Origin: Dermacentor variabilis
Lineage: Eukaryota > Arthropoda > Arachnida > Ixodida > Ixodidae
Length of the DNA: 64,000 nucleotides
Reading direction: 5' to 3'
Assembly (NCBI RefSeq): GCF_050947875.1
Contig: NC_134572.1
Coordinates: forward strand, 156,075,105-156,139,104
The notes beneath the pieces were generated by a model. That model was not told the DNA's origin. It saw nothing but the letters and a program-made list of their open reading frames with translations, and did not search any database. The translations under genes and the position numbers were made by a program. Below are positions 56,654 to 64,000 of this stretch, piece by piece (the stretch's first letter is position 1; the number at the start of each line of letters is the position of its first letter).

Positions 56654-56819
56654 GCCAACGTGCAGCCTTTCCACGACACTTATTTTAGTCGGCAGTCGAA
56701 CAGCCCACAACCCGAGCGCCCGGTCTTTACACGTCGTTCACCTTCCCCGCGTCGCCGCTCGTTGTCCCCCATGCGTCGGCGCCCTTAACCCACGCCTTCA
56801 CTCACTAAGCGCCGCAGTT

Positions 56820-57128
56820 CAGGAGGCAAGAACTGCGTCACCATCGATCTGTACAAGTCCTCCATTGTCGCCTTCGAACGTTGTCGATCTTACTGTTGAC
56901 GGCGTCCCTACCGTTGCGCTAATTAATACTGGAGCAGCCGTGTCTGTCCTAAACGAACGCCTCTCAAGCGCTTTACGGAAAGTTACGACGCCACTTTCTG
57001 GGTTTTGTCTTCGCACAGCCAGCGCGCAGCCAGTTCAGCCTTCAGCAGCATGCAGAGCTCGAGTTGTTATTCAGGCCTCCTCTATATTGTGGAGTTTGTG
57101 GTTCTCCAGTCCTGTTCTCACGACGTGA
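56820..57128 (+). pseudogene. Gypsy-E protease, first half, NTG active site
   Basis: The frame reads [20 protein letters not shown] with Asn in place of the catalytic Asp (NTG for DTG). This would abolish protease activity. It continues [18 protein letters not shown] and shifts out of frame near 57050-57100. The second half of the protease lies in the frame of the next entry. Confidence 0.85.
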
Positions 57129-59110
57129 TACTTGGGTGGGACTTTCTTTCGCGAAATAACGCCGTCATCAATTGTGCCCGTGCTGAAGTCGAATTATCGC
57201 CTCTGTGTGACGTGCCCCTCGTCGGCGCCACTTCTCTTTCCGCTAAGCTAGTTCTTCGAGAAGACATCGCCATACCGCCGCACTCGTCTGCCGTTGTTCC
57301 CGTCTTCTGTGGCGCTGTCTATGACGGCGCTGTCCTCTTCGCTCCTTCAGAACTCTTCATGACCCGCAAAGACGTTCCCCTGCCTTTCGCCGCGCTTGAC
57401 ATTTCAGCCGGTTTCAGCGCCATCGTTGTCTGCAATCCGCTTCCTACAGCCCTGATGGCTCTTCGTGGCGAAGCATTTGGCCATGTTCAGCCTATTGATG
57501 ACATGTTTATAACCGACGTGCCGGATGCTTCGTATGCAGAGCTCACCTACTTCTGTGCACTTTCCACTTCTGCTCCACCATCGCCTGACTTATTCACACC
57601 TTTCATTGCCGATGACCTTACTTCCGAGCAGCGCTCCCAGCTTCTTCACCTACTTGCCCAGTTCCGCTCTTCTTTTGATGTCGCTCAGCCTACTCTGGGT
57701 CGCTCGTCAACCGTCAGCCACCACATCGACACTGGCTCCAACGCGCCATTGCGGCAGCGCCCGTACCGCGTAGCCGCCAAGGAGCGTCAGGTGATCAGTG
57801 AGCACGTGGACGACATGCTCCAGCGTGGCGTCATTCGACCTTCCAATAGCCCGTGGGCATCACCGGTGGTTCTCGTCACAAAAAAAGATGGTTCCATTCG
57901 GTTCTGCGTCGATTATCGCCGTCTCAACAAGATAACGCGCAAGGACGTCTACCCGCTACCGCGCATTGACGACGCTCTGGACAGCTTGCAAGGCGCTAAA
58001 TTCTTCTCTTCGTTGGACTTACGCTCGGGCTCATGGCAGGTCCCGATGTCAGCAGTTGATCGCCCTAAAACTGCATTCGTCACGCCAGATGGTTTATACG
58101 AATTTAATGTGATGCCATTTCGCCTATGCAATGCACCTGCTACCTTTGATCGAATGATGGACAATATCTTGCGCGGCCTAAAATGGAGCACGTGTTTGTG
58201 CTATCTCGACGACATCGTTGTGTTCGTCCCTGATTTCAGCACGCATCTTCTTCGCCTTAGGCAAGTGTTGACGTCCTTGACCAACGCAGGCCTGCAGCTG
58301 AACCTGAAAAAGTGCCAGTTCGCCGCGCGCAAGCTCATGATGCTGGGTCACGTCGTATCACAAGACGGCATTTGCCCCGACCCATCCAAACTTCGCGCCG
58401 TGGCAGAATTTCCGAAACCTAAGACACTCAGAGAACTCCGCGCCTTCATCGGCCTCTGTTCTTACTTCCGACGCTTTGTTCGCAATTTTGCCTCGATAAT
58501 ATCACCTCTGACACAACTCTTAAGTGGCGCCAACGACCTATCCTTCTGGTGTCCTACATGCGACACCGCGTTCGTTACCTTACGCCGTCTCCTGACGTCT
58601 CCGCCTATACTGCGACACTACGACCCCACCGCCCCAACTGAAGTGCATACCGATGCCAGTGGTATTGGCCTTGGCGCTGTCCTTGCGCAGCGCAAGTCCG
58701 GCTACTCCGAGTACGTCGTTGCTTACGCCAGTCGTGCGCTGACCAAAGCGGTACGCAATTACAGCGTCACAGAAAAAGAATGCCTGGCCATAGTTTGGGC
58801 ACTCGGGAAGTTTCGCCCCTATTTATACGGCAGGCCTTTCAATGTGGTTACTGACCATCACGCCCTTTGTTGGTTATCCTCTTTAAAAGACCCGTCTGGA
58901 CGCCTTGCCCGCTGGGCTCTGCGCATTCAAGAATACGACATACACGTCATATACCGCTCAGGTCACAAGCACACTGACGCTGACGCTCTGTCCCGCTCTC
59001 CGCTGCCAGCCGACGCGGCCTCCCTCTCCCCCATTAAGGCGGTATCCTCGGTCGACGTCGACACGTTCGCATCAGAACAGGCAAGGATCCTTGGTTGGCC
59101 TCTCTTTTAG
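57005..59110 (+). CDS. Gypsy-E Pol: protease end, reverse transcriptase, RNase H
   Basis: A 701-codon uninterrupted frame; its first ATG lies inside protease and is not the natural start, which would be in gag-pol upstream. Protease block [19 protein letters not shown] is at about residues 38-57. RT spans about 250-470, with [20 protein letters not shown], the catalytic Asp in SSLDLRSG (residue 338) and CYLDDIVVF (YLDD at 400-403). Ser replaces the usual Tyr in RSGSWQ. RNase H covers about 540-670, with Asp550 (HTDASG), Glu592 (EKEC), Asp617 (VTDHHA) and an intact HTDADALSR end. The frame stops at 59110 before integrase. RT copies element RNA to DNA and RNase H removes the RNA strand. Confidence 0.92.
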   Translation: MSSHSQRAASSAFSSMQSSSCYSGLLYIVEFVVLQSCSHDVILGWDFLSRNNAVINCARAEVELSPLCDVPLVGATSLSAKLVLREDIAIPPHSSAVVPVFCGAVYDGAVLFAPSELFMTRKDVPLPFAALDISAGFSAIVVCNPLPTALMALRGEAFGHVQPIDDMFITDVPDASYAELTYFCALSTSAPPSPDLFTPFIADDLTSEQRSQLLHLLAQFRSSFDVAQPTLGRSSTVSHHIDTGSNAPLRQRPYRVAAKERQVISEHVDDMLQRGVIRPSNSPWASPVVLVTKKDGSIRFCVDYRRLNKITRKDVYPLPRIDDALDSLQGAKFFSSLDLRSGSWQVPMSAVDRPKTAFVTPDGLYEFNVMPFRLCNAPATFDRMMDNILRGLKWSTCLCYLDDIVVFVPDFSTHLLRLRQVLTSLTNAGLQLNLKKCQFAARKLMMLGHVVSQDGICPDPSKLRAVAEFPKPKTLRELRAFIGLCSYFRRFVRNFASIISPLTQLLSGANDLSFWCPTCDTAFVTLRRLLTSPPILRHYDPTAPTEVHTDASGIGLGAVLAQRKSGYSEYVVAYASRALTKAVRNYSVTEKECLAIVWALGKFRPYLYGRPFNVVTDHHALCWLSSLKDPSGRLARWALRIQEYDIHVIYRSGHKHTDADALSRSPLPADAASLSPIKAVSSVDVDTFASEQARILGWPLF

Positions 59111-60039
59111 ATCTCCTTTATGGCTCGCCTGCATCTCCCATCTCCCGCTCTCTGCGTCGCCAAGGTGTCCAATTTGCTGTCCGGGATAAACTCTTGTATC
59201 GACGGAACTACCAGCCCGATGGTCGCAAGTGGCTCCTGGTTATCACTAAGAGTTTACGTTCCGCCATGTGCGCGTCTTTCCATACTGACCCACAATGTGC
59301 ACACGCAGGCGTTTTGAAGACGTATGAGCGCCTGCGGCAACGTTACTCCTGGCGCGGAATGTTTACTTTTGTCCAAACGTTTGTCCGCTCGTGCCCGCAA
59401 TGCCAACGCCGCAAATCTCCACCTCATCCATCCCACGGATTATTGCAGCCGCTTCCGTGCGCTGCTCGTGCCTTCGACCGTGTGGGAATTGACCTGTACG
59501 GGCCGCTACCCCTAACACCCGCTGGAAAACGATGGATTATTGTCGCAGTTGATCACCTTACACGCTATGCCGAAACCGCTGCTCTACCTGCAGCGACCGC
59601 CAGTGACGTTGCATCCTTTCTGCTCCATCGTTTCATTCTTCGTCATGGCCCACCTCGGGAGCTGCTGAGTGATCGAGGCCGTGTGTTTCTGTCGCAGGTG
59701 GTTGCAGCTCTGCTTGCTCAATGCCGCATAGTTCACCGGACCACCACGGCGTACCATCCTCAAACTAACGGACTTACAGAGCGTTTCAATCGCACCCTTG
59801 GTGATATGCTCGCCATGTACGTTTCATCGGAGCATACAAACTGGGACATCATCCTCCCATTTGTCACGTACGCATATAATACGGCTACACAAAGTACCAC
59901 AGGATTTTCTCCATACTTTCTCCTCTACGGTCGCGATCCTTCCCATACCATCGATACGGTTTTGCCTTATACACCAGACGCGTCAGAATGTGCTCCCGTT
60001 TCAGCCGTCGCCCATACGCCGAGGAATGCCGTCAATTAG
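59095..60039 (+). CDS. Gypsy-E integrase, zinc domain and catalytic core
   Basis: This frame overlaps the end of the preceding one by 16 bp in another phase, so a frameshift separates RNase H from integrase. The zinc-binding residues are His63, His70, Cys100 and Cys103 (SCPQCQRRK). The D,D-35-E core is complete: Asp133 (GIDLYGPL), Asp193 (LLSDRGRVF) and Glu229 (NGLTERFN), with the expected 35 residues between the last two. FLLYGRDP follows. The frame ends early at 60039 through a second shift. Numbering is from the first ATG of the frame. Confidence 0.92.
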   Translation: MASLLDLLYGSPASPISRSLRRQGVQFAVRDKLLYRRNYQPDGRKWLLVITKSLRSAMCASFHTDPQCAHAGVLKTYERLRQRYSWRGMFTFVQTFVRSCPQCQRRKSPPHPSHGLLQPLPCAARAFDRVGIDLYGPLPLTPAGKRWIIVAVDHLTRYAETAALPAATASDVASFLLHRFILRHGPPRELLSDRGRVFLSQVVAALLAQCRIVHRTTTAYHPQTNGLTERFNRTLGDMLAMYVSSEHTNWDIILPFVTYAYNTATQSTTGFSPYFLLYGRDPSHTIDTVLPYTPDASECAPVSAVAHTPRNAVN

Positions 60040-60341
60040 CCCGAAAGTTCACCTCCGCTGACCAACAACGACAAAAAGCCAATCGTGATGGCGACGCTAC
60101 GAATCCGGACTTCGCTCCCGGCACCCTTGTCTTGTTGTCCGTGCCTTCTGCCACGCCTGGACTTTCGACAAAACTTCTCTCGCAGTATGATGGACCATAC
60201 CGCATCGTCGAACGGACCTCTCCCGTCAACTATGTCATAGAGCCGCTTACATCGACATCCGACAAGCGCCGCCGTGGAGGGGATGTTGTTCACGTGCGCC
60301 GCCTGAAACAATTCTATGACCCGCTCGTCTCCACGTCGTAA
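59988..60341 (+). pseudogene. Gypsy-E integrase C-terminal module
   Basis: This continues the integrase in a shifted frame: [39 protein letters not shown] and LLSQYDGPYRIVERT, the GPY/F module that helps bind the viral-type DNA end. Then HVRRLKQFYDPL and a stop. It matches the Gypsy-D C-terminus closely. Confidence 0.9.
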
Positions 60342-60365
60342 GTCGCCAGGATGGCTCCGCTTTTG

Positions 60366-60378
60366 CACCGGGGGTAAT
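60366..60378 (+). promoter_or_regulatory. Polypurine tract of Gypsy-E
   Basis: CACCGGGGGTAAT lies directly before the 3' LTR, where plus-strand cDNA synthesis starts. Confidence 0.75.
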
Positions 60379-60581
60379 TGTAATGAAGAAGAAGAGCACA
60401 GGAACAAGGCCAGCCAGATCGTCTCTTCCATGCCTGCTGTGCAACCAGTGGGCCAGCCGGATCGCCAGTGCTTGGCACGAGTGTGAGCCATTCGAGCTAC
60501 CAGCTGTTCCTGCTCTGCGTCACCTGCCTCCTCGGTTACGCAGAGACGTTACCATCGGAACTGTTCCGTGCACCCATTACA
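60379..60581 (+). repeat. 3' LTR of Gypsy-E
   Basis: It starts TGTAATGAAG and ends CCCATTACA, a 7-bp terminal inverted repeat (TGTAATG/CATTACA) with TG...CA ends, 203 bp. It is preceded by a polypurine tract and followed by an (AT)n tract. Confidence 0.88.
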
Positions 60582-60607
60582 ATATATATATATATATATA
60601 TATATAT
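60582..60607. repeat. (AT)n tract between Gypsy-E and Gypsy-I
   Basis: 26 bp of alternating AT lie between the last base of the Gypsy-E LTR and the TG of the Gypsy-I LTR. It would supply ATAT target duplications for both. Confidence 0.93.
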
Positions 60608-61206
60608 TGCAGGGTAGATAACGAAAGTGCGCACAGAGTCAGCAGCATCGGCAGCATCAAGCGCGCAGCAGAGGCTCGAGCTCGGGAACTGCTCCGTGCA
60701 TCCTAGAAGCAGCGGTCGCTACAAATCCCAAGTAATATCCGACGAATCGACGACGAATCGACGACGAATCGGCCAGAGCGGGAGAAAAAGCGAGACGCGT
60801 AGGAACGGGTTGGCAGGAGGCCCCGGTCGGGTGAAGTCCTGTTGACTCGGGTCCGGAACCCGACGGCCCGTCTTCAACTCGCGGTCCGGTGGTTGACCTC
60901 CTCCTGGCGTCGCTTCCTGGAATTCACCCTGCGTCTCCCCCCTTCTGCTAGCGCGCCTCGCTTTTTATCCCGCTCTGCCCGATTCGTCGTTTTCTCATTG
61001 GTTTGTTGACGCGTCGTAGATTTTCTTAATTGGTTGGCTTTTCTTTCTTTAGTTGCTTTTGTTCCGCCGCGCGTTCACGCGCCGGATGCTGTTCGGCGTT
61101 GTCGTTTTTCTCCTTCCAGCACAGAATTTACCTCGGCGCGCGCACTCCTTGTCGTCTGCTTCTCTCCGTCCCGTCCACCGCACCATTTCGCGCACTACAC
61201 ATAACA
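60608..61206 (-). repeat. 3' LTR of Gypsy-I, about 600 bp
   Basis: On the minus strand it starts TGTTATGTGTAGTGCGCG at 61206 and is inferred to end CTACCCTGCA at 60608. A TATA-like GGGATAAAAAGCGAGG lies at about 60972-60957. Three 11-bp units of GACGAATCGAC occur at 60741-60771. No second LTR is available for comparison. Confidence 0.65.
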
Positions 61207-61675
61207 TAAGCCCCCCTTTTTTAACAAGTTCTTTTTTAAGAAAAACTGCCGCTTAGTGCGCGACATAATTCACGCATGCTCGGAACACTTCAGTCATGGT
61301 CCGTTCATAAGAACGCACTATATGGTTACATGGCACAGCTCACTGAGCACACAGATAAAAACATTCACAAAAAACACTAATTTAAACAAAGCACAAGTGA
61401 AAGAGGAAAATAAACTAGCGCGGTAAACCTTGCTATGGCAAAGGTAGCATCAAGAGGCGTAGCGCTGTAGCCCCCCTGTATTCTAATCATGTAGTCCACC
61501 GTGCGAATTTCCGCACGCTGACTTTCTTGAAGGTCATCGCCAAGCTTAATTGCTTCCGTACCCGGGCCCTCATTTGTTTTGAAGGTAGGTATAGGGGTGT
61601 CTGTCTCCTCTTCCTCCACCACGATGAATGATGCTCACTGTGGGAAACTTTCCGGTTCACGCTCTTCATAGCGCT
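61207..61675 (-). promoter_or_regulatory. Gypsy-I polypurine tract and post-integrase spacer
   Basis: AAAAAAGGGGGGCTTA at 61222-61207 (minus strand) is a textbook polypurine tract. The 82-codon frame at 61622-61377 between integrase and this tract has no recognised motif and could be the end of pol or spacer. Confidence 0.7.
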
Positions 61676-62570
61676 TCACCATGTTGGTAGGGAACAGCTT
61701 TGTAGTATGTCCCAAGTCCAACTAGTAATCAAAGTAGCTTTTCTTCCTGTGACTAAGAAAGGCTCCTTCCAGGGCATCAACAGTTTGTTTGCCGTTGTTG
61801 GAAGCAGGATGAGTGCACGGTCACCAACTTTCAGCTGGCGTATCTTGCTTCCCCGGTCGTAGTAATTTTTCTGCGTCGTTTTAGATCGCGACAAGTTCTC
61901 TTGTCCCTACCGTAGTGTCTTTTCCAGACGATCTCGGAGATCCAAGACATACCCGTATGTGGTCTTGATTTCTTCGCAAAGGTCGTCTCTTGTCTATAGT
62001 TCCTTAAGTAGGCTGAGTGGTCCTCGGACGTGTCGACCGTAGATCAACTCGAAAGGAGAAAACCCCATGCTGGCTTGAGGCACTTCACGGTACGCAAACA
62101 AGAGGGGTGCTAGTAATCGGTCCCATGACTTTCGTTCTTCTTGGCACATCTTGCGTAGCATTTGTTTCAACGTGCCATTTAATCGCTAAACCAGACCATT
62201 ACACATGGGATGGTACGGCGCCGGGCTTAGATGCTTGATAGCCAGCAAGTCATTTATTTCTCTCATTAGGTCCGATGTAAAACAGGAGGCCTGATCGCAC
62301 AGTATCTCACGTGGAAATCCAATGAGAGAAAACATTTCTATCAGCCCTTCGGCCACCGTAGCCGAATCGATCGACGGCAAAGCTATCGCATCTGGATATC
62401 GTGTAGCGAAGTCGACCACGCTCAGTATGTATCGGTTACCCTTATTTGACGTAGACATTAAGGGTCCAATTACGTCCACCGCTATTCTTTCAAAAGGGGT
62501 GTCTATTAAAGGCACGCGACCAAGAGGTGCCTTGCCCACCTTACATTTAGGATAGGACCTCACGTGCCAC
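61676..62570 (-). pseudogene. Gypsy-I integrase
   Basis: Minus strand: KAPLGRVPLIDTPFERIAVD and VDVIGPL (first Asp), SVVDFATRYPDAIALPSI, ILCDQASCFTSDLMRE (second Asp, where SDQGSQF is usual) and PYHPMCNGLV next to the expected catalytic Glu (62570-62186). Positions 61894-61676 hold the C-terminal module (YYDRGSKIRQLKVGDRALIL and KEPFLVTGRK). The 290 bp between are shifted. The sequence differs clearly from integrases A-F. Confidence 0.86.
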
Positions 62571-63504
62571 AGAGTGCAGCCATCCTGCCAGCCGGACAAC
62601 CGCCTGCCCAGCTGCCCACCTGTTTACACAGCCTCCACCCTGCTTGGACGTCCTGCCAGGTCGCTGCCCTCTGCCAAGAGCCACTTGCCCAGCACGAGCT
62701 CCAGGCGCCTCTGCGCCGATGGAAACGGCGCATCGCGCCAGGAGCAGACGGTGTAACGCCACAGATGCTCCGCAACCTGGCCGCCAGCGAGCAACAGCGC
62801 CTGCTCGAGTGCTTTAATTAGATCTGGCAGTCAGGGCAGGTGCCAGAGGCATGGCGCACAGCCATTGTGGCACCCATCCTCCAGGCCAGAAAACCGTCTA
62901 GGGAACTGTCATCCTATCGACCGGTCTCCCTTACCTCCTCTGCCTGCAAGGTGATGGAAGCCATGGCCCTGGCACGACTGGACTGGGTGGCCCATGCTCG
63001 CCGCTTCCTGGCAGACCAACAGACGGACTTCCGGCGGCGGCAGTGCACTGCGGACTCCATTGGCATCTGTGGCAAACTGTGGGAGTTCCTCTCGTCGTTC
63101 CTGCACAATCGCACACTCAGGGTACGTGTAGGTCGATCGAAGAGCACCCCCGTCCAGTCGCTGCAGGCGTGCCACAGAGGTCAGTGGTGAGCCCCTTCCT
63201 TTTCAAACTGGCCATGGCACAGTTGCCTGCTCCCCTGCCGATCGACCCTCACTTCGCCGTGCTGTCCACAGTCTGCGCAGACGACATCGCCTTATGGGTG
63301 CGGGAACTATCGCAACACATCCGCCAGGCACGTGTGGCCCTACAGAGAGCCCTGGACACTGCGGCTGCCTACTTGTGCAGCATCGGCCTTACCATCTCTG
63401 CCAGGAAGACCGAGGCATTGCTGTTGCATCTCAGAGCAGCAGCCCACCGCGCAGCTGCCCGGCAACGCTTGGAGGGCTCCAGATCCCATGGAGCAAGGCA
63501 GTAA
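62564..63504 (+). pseudogene. I/R1-like LINE reverse transcriptase
   Basis: Positions 62564-62821 read RRWKRRIAPGADGVTPQMLR and stop at TAG 62819. The same frame goes on with VPEAWRTAIVAPIL and SYRPVSLTSSACKVMEAM (62840-63050). Sequence then jumps from the ADSIG block to LWEFLSSFLHNRTLRVRVG, omitting the palm strand that holds the first catalytic Asp. Positions 63043-63504 give AAGVPQRSVVSPFLFKLAMA and STVCADDIALWV, a CADD box with both aspartates. A frameshift follows. Confidence 0.86.
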
Positions 63505-64000
63505 CCTACCTGGGGCTGCGCATTGGCCATCGGCTGACCTGGCTGCCGGCTACCAAGGCCCTGTGCGCCCAGACGCTTCAGGTCCGCAAGACGATCTCAC
63601 AGCTCCTTGCCCGTGGACAGGGCTGCACCAAAAGGTGGGCCCTGCCACTCTTTGAAGCTGCAGACACTTCACGGGCACTGTATGCCCTCCCTCGTGTGAC
63701 ACTGCCTCCACCCCGCCTGCGGAAACTGGAGCTGCAGCACCGGTCAGCAATACCGCTCTGTCTTGGCGTTCCCCGAAACTCACAAGTGGCCGCCACTTTG
63801 GGTGAGGCAGGCGCCTGGCCCCTGTCATTACTCTTCCTGCCAGAAGCGCTACGACACATTGATCGCCTACACCATACCACAGATGATCAAGCACTCCTGA
63901 CCCGCCTATGCTCCCGGCCAGCATCACACATGGGACAGCTGTGTGGCCCCTATAAGGAAGTCATAGGGGACACGCATGCAAACGCTGTAGAGCCTCGCAC
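62574..64000 (+). mobile_element. GC-rich I/R1-like LINE, runs off the window
   Basis: Plus-strand LINE RT sequence fills the window end, with much higher GC than the neighbours. It starts in the region before RT, without the endonuclease. A block of the RT palm is missing near 63060. The 3' end lies outside the window. Clade placement rests on resemblance to I/R1-type RTs. Confidence 0.83.
63483..64000 (+). pseudogene. LINE RT thumb and downstream region, open to the window edge
   Basis: In the frame starting at 63483 the sequence is open for about 172 codons to position 64000. It begins IPWSKAVTYLGLRIGHRLTW, then TSRALYALPRVTLPPPRLRK and LGVPRNSQVAATLGEAGAWP. It continues the preceding RT after a single frame change near 63480. 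No start codon is expected, as it is internal to ORF2. Confidence 0.85.

Larger units (their letters stand above)
60608..62565 (-). mobile_element. Gypsy-I, 3' part of another Ty3/gypsy lineage
   Basis: The minus strand reads integrase, then about 470 bp, a polypurine tract and a long LTR next to the (AT)n tract. Everything upstream of the integrase zinc domain is missing. It is replaced at about 62.57 kb by a plus-strand LINE. Confidence 0.8.

Noticed and set aside
61377..61622. Possible envelope gene of Gypsy-I
   Set aside because: The frame after integrase is only 82 codons and shows no signal peptide, membrane anchor or furin-like site, so there is no support for an env gene.

Overview
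The window is animal nuclear DNA built almost entirely of decayed transposable elements. Organism: very probably a hard tick (Ixodida). The reasons are a tRNA-derived SINE at 42.5-42.7 kb that I recognise as Ruka (described from Rhipicephalus ticks), plus many Ty3/gypsy LTR elements and RTE-, CR1/jockey- and I/R1-like LINEs of the kinds that fill tick genomes. I could not support any host protein gene, rRNA gene or functional tRNA gene. A 200-base run of N (14,116-14,315) marks an assembly gap.

Layout. 0.3-1.6 kb: 3' end of a CR1/jockey-like LINE. 1.6-13.4 kb: about 12 kb of AT-rich DNA with no recognisable gene. 13.4-14.0 kb: antisense gypsy protease relic. 14.6-19.1 kb: two RTE-like LINEs head to tail. 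20.2-21.5 kb: 3' end of Gypsy-A (minus). 21.5-23.5 kb: LINE tails. 24.5-41.2 kb: a nested pile. One minus-strand LINE (called L here) is split into four pieces by three complete minus-strand LTR elements, Gypsy-D, Gypsy-B and Gypsy-C, each flanked by a 4-bp target duplication. Gypsy-C itself carries another LINE inside its protease gene. 41.2-45.8 kb: plus-strand Gypsy-F, interrupted by a Ruka SINE, a second repeat and a Harbinger-like MITE. 45.8-52.4 kb: minus-strand Gypsy-G with a LINE in RNase H, a TIR-bearing DNA element in gag and another LINE fragment in gag. 52.8-56.4 kb: minus-strand Gypsy-H carrying a short RTE copy with a snap-back 5' end. 56.5-60.6 kb: Gypsy-E (plus), the best preserved element, between two (AT)n tracts. 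60.6-62.6 kb: 3' end of Gypsy-I (minus). 62.6-64.0 kb: GC-rich I/R1-like LINE running off the edge.

The genes do not form a host pathway. They are gag, protease, RT, RNase H and integrase relics. Nearly all are broken by frameshifts, stops or changed catalytic residues. The main value of the region is its readable insertion history: target duplications, resumed reading frames, and three insertion layers (LINE-L, then Gypsy-C, then a LINE). Names such as Gypsy-A or LINE-L are labels for this window only, not database names.
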